Assembly: GCA_016124855.1 (NCBI GenBank)
Contig: WGMX01000010.1
Coordinates: forward strand, 124,001-188,000
DNA length: 64,000 nucleotides
Origin: Anaerolineaceae bacterium
GTDB taxonomy: Bacteria > Chloroflexota > Anaerolineae > Aggregatilineales > Phototrophicaceae
Direction: 5' to 3'
The notes beneath the pieces are model-generated. The model was not told the DNA's origin. It saw only the letters and a program-made list of their open reading frames with translations, and made no database searches. Shown one piece after another: positions 9,113 through 17,478 of this stretch. The first letter of the stretch is position 1, and every line of letters begins with the position of its first letter. A program made the position numbers and the translations under genes.

Positions 9113-10213
9113 ATGGTAGATAGTGTGCTTAACCGAAACTATGCGACGTATGGCGAAATCATCGACCAGCCGATAGCTTGGCAGGCAACACTCGATGATC
9201 TTCAAACCAAAACCGCAGCACTGCAAGATTTAATTCACGCTCACAATGTCACCGAGGTGCTCTTTACCGGCTGCGGTTCACCTTATTACCTAGCTTTGAC
9301 TGCGGCATCTATGTGTCGGTCACTCACTGGAATCCGTGCTGAGGCTCATCCTTCCTCCAGTGTATGGCTCTACCCCGAAATGACCGTCAACAAGGGTGGC
9401 AACACCTTAGTCGTCGCCATCTCACGTTCCGGCGAAACGACAGAAATCCTCAAGGCGGTCGAGCAGGCTGGACGAACAACCAACACCAAATCCGTTACTG
9501 TGACCTGTTACCCCGCCTCTCCGCTGGCGAAGTCCACAGATTTTGCACTTATCGCGCAGGACGCTCAGGAAATCGGGTTGGCACAAACCCGTTCCTTCAC
9601 TTCCATGTTGATTGCAACCCAGCACTTGCTTTTTGCACTCGCCAACCAAACACCGGGCTCCCGATACTACCAACTTCCGGCATTGGGACGTTCCCTTATT
9701 GATGATAACCGTGATCTAGCACAGGAACTTGGGCAGGATACGTCGCTCAACCAATTTTTCTTCCTTGGCAGCGAACCTTATTACGGGCTGGCTTGTGAAG
9801 CCATGTTGAAGATGAAAGAAATGACTCTCAGTTCTGCCGAAGCCTACCACTTTATGGAATTCCGGCATGGCCCGATGGCGATGATTACGCCCCAGACCTT
9901 AATCGTCGGCTTAGTTTCCGAATCAGGACTGCCGCATGAAGTCGCCGTACTCAGCGAAATGCGCGCACGCGGTGCACGGGTGCTTGCCATCACACCAACT
10001 GCCTTGGAGTCCAGCGTTGCCGATTATCAAATTCTCCTTCCCAATGGCCTCAGCGACATTGAACGCGCACCCCTATATCTACCGGCTTTACACGTGCTTG
10101 ATTATTCCCGCACACTTTCCAAAGGACTCAATCCAGACAGACCGCACAGTCTTAACGCGGTCGTCAATCTGGATGTAGAGGCCATTGAAAGTGGAGGACA
10201 GTCTGCACGTTAG
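9113..10213 (+). CDS. SIS-domain sugar-phosphate isomerase/deaminase, AgaS-like
   Basis: A 366-residue protein with two SIS domains and no N-terminal glutaminase domain, as in AgaS and related aldose-ketose isomerase/deaminases. Visible motifs are LFTGCGSPYYLAL and AISRSGETTEI in the first SIS domain (about residues 45-190), and FFLGSEPYYGLACEAMLKMKE plus EFRHGPMAMI in the second. It would act on an (amino)sugar 6-phosphate in the cytoplasm; the exact sugar is unknown. ATG at 9113 with AAGGA nine bases upstream is preferred over an in-frame TTG at 9104. It lies between the DeoR regulator and the sugar ABC transporter, supporting a joint role in taking up and converting one sugar. FrlB-type deglycase activity is the main alternative. 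Confidence 0.75.
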   Translation: MVDSVLNRNYATYGEIIDQPIAWQATLDDLQTKTAALQDLIHAHNVTEVLFTGCGSPYYLALTAASMCRSLTGIRAEAHPSSSVWLYPEMTVNKGGNTLVVAISRSGETTEILKAVEQAGRTTNTKSVTVTCYPASPLAKSTDFALIAQDAQEIGLAQTRSFTSMLIATQHLLFALANQTPGSRYYQLPALGRSLIDDNRDLAQELGQDTSLNQFFFLGSEPYYGLACEAMLKMKEMTLSSAEAYHFMEFRHGPMAMITPQTLIVGLVSESGLPHEVAVLSEMRARGARVLAITPTALESSVADYQILLPNGLSDIERAPLYLPALHVLDYSRTLSKGLNPDRPHSLNAVVNLDVEAIESGGQSAR

Positions 10214-10251
10214 CATCTGGCTGAGTAATCTAAAAAGATTTAGAGAGGAAC

Positions 10252-11616
10252 ATGCAAATGAGTAACCAGAAGTTAAGTCGCCGTCGTTTCCTAGGGCTGT
10301 CCGCTGCTGCTGCGGGCAGTGTATTTGTCAGTAGTTTTCCTCGTTTTGCGTTTGCTCAGGATGCGGCTCCTTTGACTTACAAAGGGACGAGTGATTTTTG
10401 GGACTGGGAATTTGCGCCTCGCCAAGAGTATTACAAACAGCTCATCGGTGAGTGGCAAGATACCCATCCCGGTATCACGCTGAACTACACCACCTTCCCC
10501 TATGGTGATTTGGGAACCAAACTGCTAACCGCCAATGAAGCTAAGCAGAATCCTGCCATTTCTAACGTTCACAGCGAATGGCGACCCGCACTGCAAAAAT
10601 CGGGCCTGTTGGCACCTTATCCAGATGATTTGTTCACCGATTATGACAAACTTGCCAGCACCCCGTTCCTGCGCGCGATGGACGGCAAAATTTACACTAC
10701 GACCTTTGGTTACTATTGCAACATCAACTTCTTCAATACCGATATGTTGAAGGAAGCTGGCGTGACTATTAGTGACGTACCGAAGTCATGGAAAGATTTT
10801 GTAGAGTTTGCCAAGAATCTCACGAAATATGATGCTAACGGCAATGTCGAGCGTCCCGGCGTGGGATTGAACCATTACTACTCACAGCGTTGGCTGTGGC
10901 AGGATCTCATCTATCAAGCGGGCGGTTTCCTATATGACGAAGAAGGCAAGAAAGCGCTTTGGGACAGTGATGAAAGTGTGGCAGCATTACAATTCATTGC
11001 GGATTGGTATCACGTCCACAAGATTGATGATCCGTTGTTGGAACGCCACTTCGATATGTTCCAAACCGAACGCGCGGCGGGCTTCATTAGCCATGGTTAT
11101 TGGGCAGGTGACTTAATCTCAGATACCACATGGGATGGCAAGTGGGACACCACCTCGCTTGCGACTTGGAGTGGTACCGGATTACCTGCTTGGGGCATGG
11201 TCGCGCCGGAAGAGGGTCCTGCGGTCTTCGCGAATTACCCCGCCGAAGTTCAGACCGCTATGTTTAGCTTCTTGCAACATGCTTTGGGTTCCGATGAAAA
11301 GCGTATCAAATGGGCGCTGATTCACGCCATCCCCACTGACCGTGTTGATTTGCTTGATAACCAAGCATTCAAAGACAATGACAAAGGTAACGTCATCCGG
11401 TCACAAGGTGCCACCATTCCGTACCGTGTGAATCCCGGTGAACAACCCCTTGAAGCCGATACCTACTGGCGAGAAATGTTGGATCGTGTTATCACCAACA
11501 AAGAAGAGCCAAAAGCAGTTTTGACAGATATCACAAAGCGTTTCAATGAAACAATGGCCGCAGCAGAAAAACCGTATCTCATCACTGAACGCAGTTACGT
11601 CGCCCCCAAATCGTAG
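10252..11616 (+). CDS. Sugar ABC transporter substrate-binding protein (family 1), Tat signal
   Basis: A 454-residue extracytoplasmic solute-binding protein. The N-terminus carries a twin-arginine motif (SRRRFLGL) followed by an Ala-rich hydrophobic stretch ending near FAFAQ, so export is probably by Tat. The mature part begins TYKGTSDFWDWE and has the family-1 binding-protein layout. Either ATG 10252 or ATG 10258 could be used; the AGAGAGG at 10242-10248 suits the latter by spacing. It is followed by a 12-bp intercistronic hairpin and two permease genes. No ATPase gene is nearby, so a shared MsmX/MalK-type ATPase elsewhere is likely. Confidence 0.88.
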   Translation: MQMSNQKLSRRRFLGLSAAAAGSVFVSSFPRFAFAQDAAPLTYKGTSDFWDWEFAPRQEYYKQLIGEWQDTHPGITLNYTTFPYGDLGTKLLTANEAKQNPAISNVHSEWRPALQKSGLLAPYPDDLFTDYDKLASTPFLRAMDGKIYTTTFGYYCNINFFNTDMLKEAGVTISDVPKSWKDFVEFAKNLTKYDANGNVERPGVGLNHYYSQRWLWQDLIYQAGGFLYDEEGKKALWDSDESVAALQFIADWYHVHKIDDPLLERHFDMFQTERAAGFISHGYWAGDLISDTTWDGKWDTTSLATWSGTGLPAWGMVAPEEGPAVFANYPAEVQTAMFSFLQHALGSDEKRIKWALIHAIPTDRVDLLDNQAFKDNDKGNVIRSQGATIPYRVNPGEQPLEADTYWREMLDRVITNKEEPKAVLTDITKRFNETMAAAEKPYLITERSYVAPKS

Positions 11617-11630
11617 CGAAATATGAAGTT

Positions 11631-11663
11631 AGAAAGGGGATGCTACTTACACATCTCCTTTCT
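11631..11663 (+). terminator. Intercistronic hairpin between binding protein and permease
   Basis: Arms AGAAAGGGGATG and CATCTCCTTTCT (one G-T pair) enclose a nine-base loop and are followed by TTTAT. This can act as a partial terminator or as a 3' stabiliser of the binding-protein message. Equivalent hairpins occur in the other two transporter operons of the window. Confidence 0.65.
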
Positions 11664-11715
11664 TTTATCAACAGGTCTCGAATAAATATTATTGTTGTAA
11701 ACAGAGGTCTTGCTG

Positions 11716-12597
11716 ATGGAAGCCACTGGCCAATACACAATCAACCATCACAAAAATAATGGCTGGCGTTGGACACGTCTCAACCTCGAACGTTGGATTT
11801 TATGGCTTGTGCTGGGCATTGGCTCTATTGCCATGATTGGCCCATTTTACTGGATGTTCATCAGTTCATTTAAAAATAAACGTGAAGGCGTTGCAATCCC
11901 GCCAACATGGTGGCCCCAGACTTTTACCTTGGATAATTGGAAAGGTTTATCTACCCTCACCGTTGGTAGTATGCCTATTTTTTTCCGCAACAGCCTATTT
12001 GTAGTGGTCGTCGTGACCATTATTACGCTTTTCACCAGCAGTCTTGCAGGTTATGTTTTCGCCAAATTTGAGTTTCGCTTCAAGAACATCATATTTGGTT
12101 TTGTCATTAGTATGCTGGTGGTTCCGTTCAGTGTGACGCTAATCCCTCTTTTTAGTATGGTCGCCGATTGGGGTTGGCGTAACAATTATCTGGCGCTGGT
12201 GGTTCCGATCCTATTCAGTCCTTTTGGCATCTTCCTTATGCGTCAGCAAATTTCAAATATTCCTACCGAGTTGATTGATGCGGCGAGGATTGATGGTGCC
12301 TCAGAGTTTCGGATCTATTGGCGTGTTATTCTACCGCTTTCGACCGCCTCACTAGCCGCCTTAGCCATTTTCACCTTCACCTATCAATGGGATAACTTCC
12401 TCTGGCCGCTCGTCGTATTGGATCGCCCCGAACTTTATACGCTGCCACTTGGATTATCCCAATTTCGTGGGCGCAGCGGCGTCGATATTGGCCCGCTTTC
12501 AGCGGCATCATTTGTAGCCGTTTTACCCATCTTGATCGTTTATATTTTTGCCCAGCGTCGTTTTATTGAGGGTATTACCCTGACCGGTATGAAGTGA
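11716..12597 (+). CDS. Carbohydrate ABC transporter permease (MalG-like)
   Basis: A 293-residue inner-membrane permease with about six hydrophobic helices. The cytoplasmic EAA loop is clear: DAARIDGASEFRIYWRVILPL, which contacts the ATPase. ATG at 11716 has AGAGGT upstream; the in-frame TTG at 11710 is less likely. The MalG-like gene precedes the MalF-like gene here, the reverse of the usual order. The partners are the binding protein at 10252 and the second permease 10 bp downstream. Confidence 0.9.
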   Translation: MEATGQYTINHHKNNGWRWTRLNLERWILWLVLGIGSIAMIGPFYWMFISSFKNKREGVAIPPTWWPQTFTLDNWKGLSTLTVGSMPIFFRNSLFVVVVVTIITLFTSSLAGYVFAKFEFRFKNIIFGFVISMLVVPFSVTLIPLFSMVADWGWRNNYLALVVPILFSPFGIFLMRQQISNIPTELIDAARIDGASEFRIYWRVILPLSTASLAALAIFTFTYQWDNFLWPLVVLDRPELYTLPLGLSQFRGRSGVDIGPLSAASFVAVLPILIVYIFAQRRFIEGITLTGMK

Positions 12598-12607
12598 GGG
12601 AGGTGCA

Positions 12608-13570
12608 ATGATACAACCTCCAGCCCAAACAGCCTCACTTGCATCATCAAAACAGTCAGATTCTGGCTCGCTCCGCCGCAATCAACGGATATTCATTCTT
12701 TCCGTGATTGTGCCAATGCTCGTTTTCTTCATCGTCTTTTACATTTTGCCAATCGTGATTGGTTTTGTTGGCAGCCTGACCAATTGGCGCGCTTTCCAAG
12801 ATCCAGCGGAACGGGTCTTTATCGGATTAGATAATTACAACAAGCTCTTTGCCGATCCAGTATTTGTTGCCTCAGTAGTCAATACATTCAAATACGCCCT
12901 CATGTATATGCCCTTGGCGGTAATCCTTGCCTTACTGCTTGCGCTAGCCATTAATGCCTCTGGTGCCTTAGCGGGCTTTTTCCGCACCGTCTATTTTCTG
13001 CCCGTTGTCACCTCCGTGATTGCTACAGCTTTAATCTGGTCAGTCGGCTTTTATCAGCCACGCTACGGTCTGTTCAACCAAATATTTGCCCTCGTTGGTC
13101 TCCCGCAGCAGAGTTTTTTACGCTCGCCAGATACTGCACTTTTTTCAGTGGTGATCTACAGCATTTGGAAAAATATTGGTTACGATGTGGTGATCTTTAT
13201 GGCTGGACTTTCCGCCATTCCCACTACTTTTTATGAAGCGGCTAAAGTTGACGGTGCATCGCGTTGGCGTATTTTTTGGAGGATTACGCTTCCCTTACTT
13301 CAGCCGACGGTTGTGTTTATCATTATCACAGGCATCATCAATTCGCTTCAGGTCTTTGGCCCGATTTATGTTATGACTGTTGCTTCAGGTGCAGATAAGC
13401 CCGGTGGGCCGCTCAATTCCACCATCGTTGTTGGGGTGTATCAGTGGCAGGTCGCTTTCAATGAACTCCGGTTAGGATATGGTTCGGCAATGGGTGTAGC
13501 TTTATTTGTGATTGTCTTGGTGATCACGCTGCTTCAATCGCGATTTTTGCGGCGGCGTTGGGAATATTAA
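12608..13570 (+). CDS. Carbohydrate ABC transporter permease (MalF-like)
   Basis: A 320-residue permease with a short hydrophilic N-terminus and about six transmembrane helices. The EAA loop reads YEAAKVDGASRWRIFWRITLPLL. GGGAGGTGC precedes the ATG. It forms a heterodimer with the preceding permease. The C-terminus overlaps a downstream non-coding frame only; the small membrane protein follows 35 bp later. Confidence 0.9.
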   Translation: MIQPPAQTASLASSKQSDSGSLRRNQRIFILSVIVPMLVFFIVFYILPIVIGFVGSLTNWRAFQDPAERVFIGLDNYNKLFADPVFVASVVNTFKYALMYMPLAVILALLLALAINASGALAGFFRTVYFLPVVTSVIATALIWSVGFYQPRYGLFNQIFALVGLPQQSFLRSPDTALFSVVIYSIWKNIGYDVVIFMAGLSAIPTTFYEAAKVDGASRWRIFWRITLPLLQPTVVFIIITGIINSLQVFGPIYVMTVASGADKPGGPLNSTIVVGVYQWQVAFNELRLGYGSAMGVALFVIVLVITLLQSRFLRRRWEY

Positions 13571-13605
13571 CCTTTGCAGTACACCTCCGGAGGAGAAGAC
13601 AGCTC

Positions 13606-13905
13606 ATGGAAGTCATACGCGAATTGCTCCCGTTTATACTCGGTATAGTCGTGGTTCCACCCATCTATATTTTGCTGTTTCCGAAAAGCTGGTCGAATCG
13701 CGTAAAGTTTGTTGTGATCTTTGTTTTGTGTGTGGTGGTTGGGTTCATTGGTAGCACGATGGTCGGCGAACAAATCGGTGAACTTGAAAAACGTGTCATA
13801 ACACTGATTTTCGACACTTCAACTGTATATACTGGCTCACAAATCGCCTACTGGTTTTTCTGGAAATCCGTACTCGAAAATCGTTTACAGAAAACGCCAA
13901 CGTAA
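13606..13905 (+). CDS. Small membrane protein of unknown function
   Basis: A 99-residue protein with two to three hydrophobic segments (about residues 7-24, 30-48 and 73-83). GGAGGAG sits about 12 bases before ATG 13606, which is why this start is preferred over the longer frame from 13558 that would overlap the permease gene. Its location as the last gene of the sugar transporter operon suggests co-expression but gives no function. No catalytic motif is visible and the family is not recognised. Confidence 0.6.
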   Translation: MEVIRELLPFILGIVVVPPIYILLFPKSWSNRVKFVVIFVLCVVVGFIGSTMVGEQIGELEKRVITLIFDTSTVYTGSQIAYWFFWKSVLENRLQKTPT

Positions 13906-14184
13906 GCAATTTGTAGTGTACCATTCCATTTGCGTCATCAGTTGGTTGCCATAAAACACTTTGTTGTCATGTCCGAAAAACAGAGCTTATGCAAACAGAA
14001 TTCCAAAAAATGCTAAAGGACAGTTTAGGGTTGGCATGCTCGCGAACATGATGCTCCTCTCGGTTAAACCGGAGCAAGGTCAACTCACGCAGTCATCAAA
14101 GAATTATGTCATTTGGCAGTTCATCAGTATCCGATGGCTGATTTTCAGCATTAGCTAGACTCCATTCGAAGTCAGTATCCCACT

Positions 14185-14468
14185 TCACAGGCACTCTATT
14201 GGCATTTGAAAAAAGCGACGCTTATTATGTTGGTTCTTTGTGACCGTGAAAATAAGAAACAGCCCGTTATTAGTGTTTAAAAACATCGAGTAACTGTTCG
14301 GTTCATCCCGATCCATTCGTCCAGTCTCACGAAGAAATTTCACAAACCGCTTAAAAATGACGCAATTGATGCCGCGTCAATTCTGCGATAACTCATACCC
14401 TCCTCAACCAGCGTTACGATTTCATCATGCAACTGTTTCTTATCATAATTGCGTAGACCGCCCTCAGT
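14185..14468 (-). pseudogene. Frameshifted remnant with a helix-turn-helix-like segment
   Basis: On the minus strand the frame reads LRNYDKKQLHDEIVTLVEEG then MSYRRI. A change of frame then gives GINCVIFKRFVKFLRETGRM followed by DRDEP, and the frame runs to a stop near 14185. Together the pieces resemble a helix-turn-helix of the transposase-orfA or small-regulator kind, broken by an indel near 14375. There is no start codon at the expected place (a stop lies just upstream). The family assignment is tentative. Confidence 0.4.
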
Positions 14469-14517
14469 AGGCTAAGAACTTGGGACATCAAACGGCAGGA
14501 TATGTCTAGTTAACGAA

Positions 14518-14536
14518 ACTCTTCCCCTCGGGTCCA
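14518..14536 (+). repeat. Degenerate dispersed repeat R1, copy a
   Basis: ACTCTTCCCCTCGGGTCCA matches the copy at 23057-23075 in 17 of 19 positions. Its function is unknown. Confidence 0.45.
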
Positions 14537-14563
14537 AACCATAAAATTGGATATGATCAATTG

Positions 14564-14592
14564 ACCACCACATATGCTGGTGGTTTTTGTTT
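14564..14592 (+). terminator. Terminator-like hairpin in the gene-poor stretch
   Basis: ACCACCA, a 7-base loop and TGGTGGT form a perfect stem followed by TTTTGTTTG, the form of an intrinsic terminator on the plus strand. It is about 660 bp from the nearest upstream gene end (13905), so it may belong to a lost gene or mobile remnant. Confidence 0.55.
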
Positions 14593-14612
14593 GTTCACCA
14601 TACAGTCCCCGG

Positions 14613-14647
14613 ACTCAGTCAACGATGAAAAAAGCCGTGAATCCTAG
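14613..14647 (+). repeat. Degenerate dispersed repeat R2, copy a
   Basis: The ~35-bp stretch, including AACGATGAAAA and AGCCGTGAATCCTAG, closely resembles 22930-22965, with about six differences and one indel. Both copies lie in gene-poor DNA close to an R1 copy. Confidence 0.5.
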
Positions 14648-15063
14648 CAGTGATACGTTGGTGGTCAAGTGTGAATTGTCAACGGTTTATGTGGGCAGTA
14701 CCTGCCTTAGGAGTAGGGATGCAAGTTGGTTTTGTAACGGATCACCGACAATGCCACCCCACTCTGACAATGGGGCAGTCATGGGGTGATTGGAGTTTCC
14801 AGTGGCGTGGACGATGCGCTTGCCATGTTTCCCACATATGCCTCCGCCTGTCACCGGCAGCAGGACCATCCTTAGGGTGCGGTTCTCCAGAACGATGGCA
14901 CGTAGTCCATGAATTGCCAGTTGCTATCAATCCTCGCTACCATCTCGCTAATCACCAATCCGTCAGTTTGAGGATGCTCAAAACGTCAGTTCAGGACAAA
15001 CATCAGAAAGTGAATCATGTCTCATGTCGGGAAGTACTACAAAATATCCTCTCTCAAATCTGT

Positions 15064-16239
15064 CTAAAAAGCTGGTGTTTTATAAAGTGTTTTATCACCC
15101 ACCACAATTTCTGTTTGGACAACATATTTTTGGAGTGCGAGTACATCTGGAGTAATGCCTAATCCCGGATTTTGCGGCAGGTTGATCGCTCCATTGGCAT
15201 CCGGCAGTAAATGTTCGGTCGTTAGTTCAAAAGCGAGCGGCTTCAGCTCCACTGGATATTCACATAAGTTGTGTTCCCGCAGCCCTGCATAGGGTTGAAT
15301 AGAGGCACTTAAAGCCAGATGCGATGTAAAGGTATGATTGACGTAGCGCACACCCCGTGCTGATGCATAATCGGCAACACGTTTGGCAATCGTAATACCG
15401 CCAATGCGTCCGGTATCAATCTGGATATATTCGACCCCGCCATAGTCTATCATATGACGCGCCATATGCTCATTATGTGACCCCTCACCACCAGCGATAT
15501 GAATCGGCTTACTCTGCGCAGCCAGAGTGCGATAGGCTTCTAAGGCTCCCATATGAAACGGTTCTTCAAGCCAGTAAACACGCGCAGCTTTGAGCACTTC
15601 TAATCGCGCTTCCGCCAAAGCAAGATTTTCCCCCCAGATTGTACCCACATCGACACACAGTAGAATATCCTCCCCTAACGCCTCGCGAGCAGCCATAATT
15701 TGTTCCCGGTCTGCCGCAACCTCTCCTTTTCCAAAGACCCCCCAACCTAATTTGACGGCTCGGAATCCTTGCCGGCGCATCTCCTGACACTTCTCAAGCG
15801 TTTCCTGAGGAGTATCGCCAAAGAGCATTGATGCATAGGGATACTTTGGATATGTCTCATCATAACCCAGCAGCTTCCACACAGGTTCCTGATAGTGCTT
15901 CCCTAACAAATCCCATAAGGCAATATCAATGCCGGAAAGCGCATGGTCGGCCTGAAGCAAATCCATGCTGTTCTGACGAACATTTTGGTGAATTCGGTCA
16001 ATATCTGTCGGTGAATCGAGCGGTGCACCCAGCACCGATGCCAATAAAGGTTTGCATGCGCTGTGTGACATGGGGCAAATCATGCTGGCAATGGTTACCA
16101 GCGGCGAAGCCTCACATTCTCCCCAGCCCACATTACCACCACCGGCTACGCGCACCAGAAGCGTGTCCTGGCTGCCATCACCGATGTCTAAGATCTCTGG
16201 CATCGCCAAATAAAAGAAATCTACGGCTTCAATTTTCAT
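15064..16239 (-). CDS. Enolase-superfamily (mandelate racemase/MLE) sugar-acid dehydratase
   Basis: A 391-residue enzyme that abstracts a proton alpha to a carboxylate, probably dehydrating a sugar acid. The N-terminal capping domain (about 1-130) is followed by a TIM barrel. The metal ligands appear as D197 (CVDVG), E225 (WLEEP) and E252 (GGEGS). D275 (IQIDTGR) and H302 (NHTFTSH) are in the places of the His-Asp pair. Where most relatives have KxK, this protein has K163-L-G165, so the second lysine is missing, an odd feature that would affect substrate choice. AGTGAG precedes the ATG. A decayed SDR fragment lies immediately upstream, matching the usual dehydratase/SDR pairing in sugar-acid pathways. 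Confidence 0.85.
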   Translation of the reverse strand: MKIEAVDFFYLAMPEILDIGDGSQDTLLVRVAGGGNVGWGECEASPLVTIASMICPMSHSACKPLLASVLGAPLDSPTDIDRIHQNVRQNSMDLLQADHALSGIDIALWDLLGKHYQEPVWKLLGYDETYPKYPYASMLFGDTPQETLEKCQEMRRQGFRAVKLGWGVFGKGEVAADREQIMAAREALGEDILLCVDVGTIWGENLALAEARLEVLKAARVYWLEEPFHMGALEAYRTLAAQSKPIHIAGGEGSHNEHMARHMIDYGGVEYIQIDTGRIGGITIAKRVADYASARGVRYVNHTFTSHLALSASIQPYAGLREHNLCEYPVELKPLAFELTTEHLLPDANGAINLPQNPGLGITPDVLALQKYVVQTEIVVGDKTLYKTPAF

Positions 16240-16256
16240 GAATATTACTCACTATG

Positions 16257-16349
16257 TTAGAAGGTGACCGTTAGGCCATCGTCAGCAGTAATCCCTTGCC
16301 CTGTAATATAACTAGCATCGGACCAACCAGAAAATAGGCTACTCCGGCA
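16257..16349 (-). pseudogene. C-terminal remnant of a short-chain dehydrogenase (SDR)
   Basis: The minus strand encodes GVAYFL, then after a one-base frame change WSDASYITGQGITADDG and LTVTF before a stop. This is the standard C-terminal end of classical SDRs (VAYFLASDEASYITGQ...DGG). Only about 30 codons survive; everything upstream is replaced by the GntR promoter region. The remnant sits directly upstream of the enolase-superfamily gene on the same strand, so the pathway once probably contained both enzymes. Confidence 0.7.
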
Positions 16350-16367
16350 TGGTGCGACTCCTATGAT

Positions 16368-16396
16368 TTGACAAAATCTTGAAGCCTTCATATACT
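16368..16396 (+). promoter_or_regulatory. Near-consensus sigma70 promoter of the GntR gene
   Basis: TTGACA (16368-16373), a 17-bp spacer and TATACT (16391-16396) give one of the best promoters in the window. The start of transcription would be near 16403, leaving a leader of about 36 nt. The repeated TTGTCACTTGTCG just downstream of the -10 is a possible operator. Confidence 0.8.
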
Positions 16397-16438
16397 AACC
16401 GTTGTTGTCACTTGTCGCAAGCCATAGGACAAGATTAA

Positions 16439-17413
16439 TTGCCTAAACCAATTATTTCGGCTGAAGAAATCCAGCAGGCCATTATCAATCGGATCATGAG
16501 TCGACAGTATGACTCGGGTGCGCGGCTACCGTCTGTGCGCGATCTGGCCGATGAATTAGGCGCAAATCGCAACACAGTCAACAAGGCCTATCAGATGTTG
16601 TCCGATATAGGCATTGTTGAAAGTCTACCCGGTGGGCGCAAGGGTTTTCTGGTCAAGGAAATCACCGAATTAAAACAAAAACCACATGAGGAATTTGCCA
16701 CCTATTTCTATCAGCAGGCCGTGAATCTGGTCTGGCAAGCACTGGCCGCCGGGATGAAGGCTACGGCGGTGCGCGATCACTTCAATAACGCGATTAACGA
16801 AGTTTATAACCTAGGCAAAGTCAATATCGCTTTCTATGAATGTAACGAACACGACAGCCTCGAAATGGGTGCGCATCTAAAGCATGAATTGGGTGTGGAT
16901 ATCGACTGTGCCCTGCTGGACGATTTGTATACCCACGTTGATGAGGCGGTCGCGCACTATGATGTGATTATTACGACTTTTCATCATCTGTCCGAGATCA
17001 CGGAGCGGCTCAAAGGCGCAGAACAGATTGTTGGCATAGACACCCGCATAAAACCGGAGACGATGCTGCGCATCGCGCGCTTGCCCAATTCGCATATCGC
17101 GGTCATCGCCACACTAGATACGACGACGCAAATGTTGGAGCATATCCTCTACAGTTACTATCCAGATCGTAAGATTCGCGCCGTGACCGTCACGGATACT
17201 GAAAAAGTTATCGAAGCTACACGGAATTGTGATCATCTGATCGTGACACACACCTGCGCTGAACAGGTTATCCAACTTACCCGGCGGGAACCCGATGTCT
17301 ACATCAATTTTCAAGTTGATGACCAATCCATCCAGTTTCTGAACCGCCGTATTCACGATATTCAGACGCAAAAAACTGCAATGCTCCATCTACCATTGGC
17401 TTCGCAGGGCTGA
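16439..17413 (+). CDS. GntR-type regulator with a long unassigned C-terminal domain
   Basis: A 324-residue regulator. The N-terminal winged helix (about 5-72) is of the GntR/YtrA kind: RLPSVRDLADELGANRNTVN KAYQMLSDIG in order, ending SLPGGRKGF. The remaining ~250 residues are far longer than in YtrA (~120 in total) and do not show the FCD, UTRA or aminotransferase motifs of other GntR subfamilies. Segments such as VNIAFYECNEHD and YDVIITTFHHLSEI suggest an alpha/beta ligand-binding fold. Translation begins at TTG 16439 with AGGA nine bases upstream; no ATG is available at that place. It lies directly before the sugar ABC operon it probably controls. Confidence 0.8.
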   Translation: MPKPIISAEEIQQAIINRIMSRQYDSGARLPSVRDLADELGANRNTVNKAYQMLSDIGIVESLPGGRKGFLVKEITELKQKPHEEFATYFYQQAVNLVWQALAAGMKATAVRDHFNNAINEVYNLGKVNIAFYECNEHDSLEMGAHLKHELGVDIDCALLDDLYTHVDEAVAHYDVIITTFHHLSEITERLKGAEQIVGIDTRIKPETMLRIARLPNSHIAVIATLDTTTQMLEHILYSYYPDRKIRAVTVTDTEKVIEATRNCDHLIVTHTCAEQVIQLTRREPDVYINFQVDDQSIQFLNRRIHDIQTQKTAMLHLPLASQG

Positions 17414-17478
17414 GGGAGGTCGATGCCGCTCTTCAGGCCTTGTAGCAAAATAAAATTATGAGATTCGAGGAGAAAAAA

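Larger units (their letters stand above)
13906..15063. other. Gene-poor stretch with degenerate remnants and repeats
   Basis: About 1.16 kb without an intact gene. The plus strand at 13970-14260 contains short coding-like runs interrupted by stops (for example SQALYWHLKKATLI) that I cannot assign. The minus strand at 14185-14468 holds a frameshifted HTH-like remnant, listed separately. A terminator-like hairpin is at 14564-14584. Repeats at 14518-14536 and 14613-14647 recur near 22.9-23.1 kb. The open frames at 14574-15162 have no recognisable family and look accidental. Confidence 0.6.

Noticed and set aside
14574-15162. Open frames in the gene-poor stretch suggesting a 170-residue protein
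   Set aside because: No recognisable family, no ribosome site, unusual composition (many Cys, His, Trp), and it overlaps the end of the enolase-superfamily gene.
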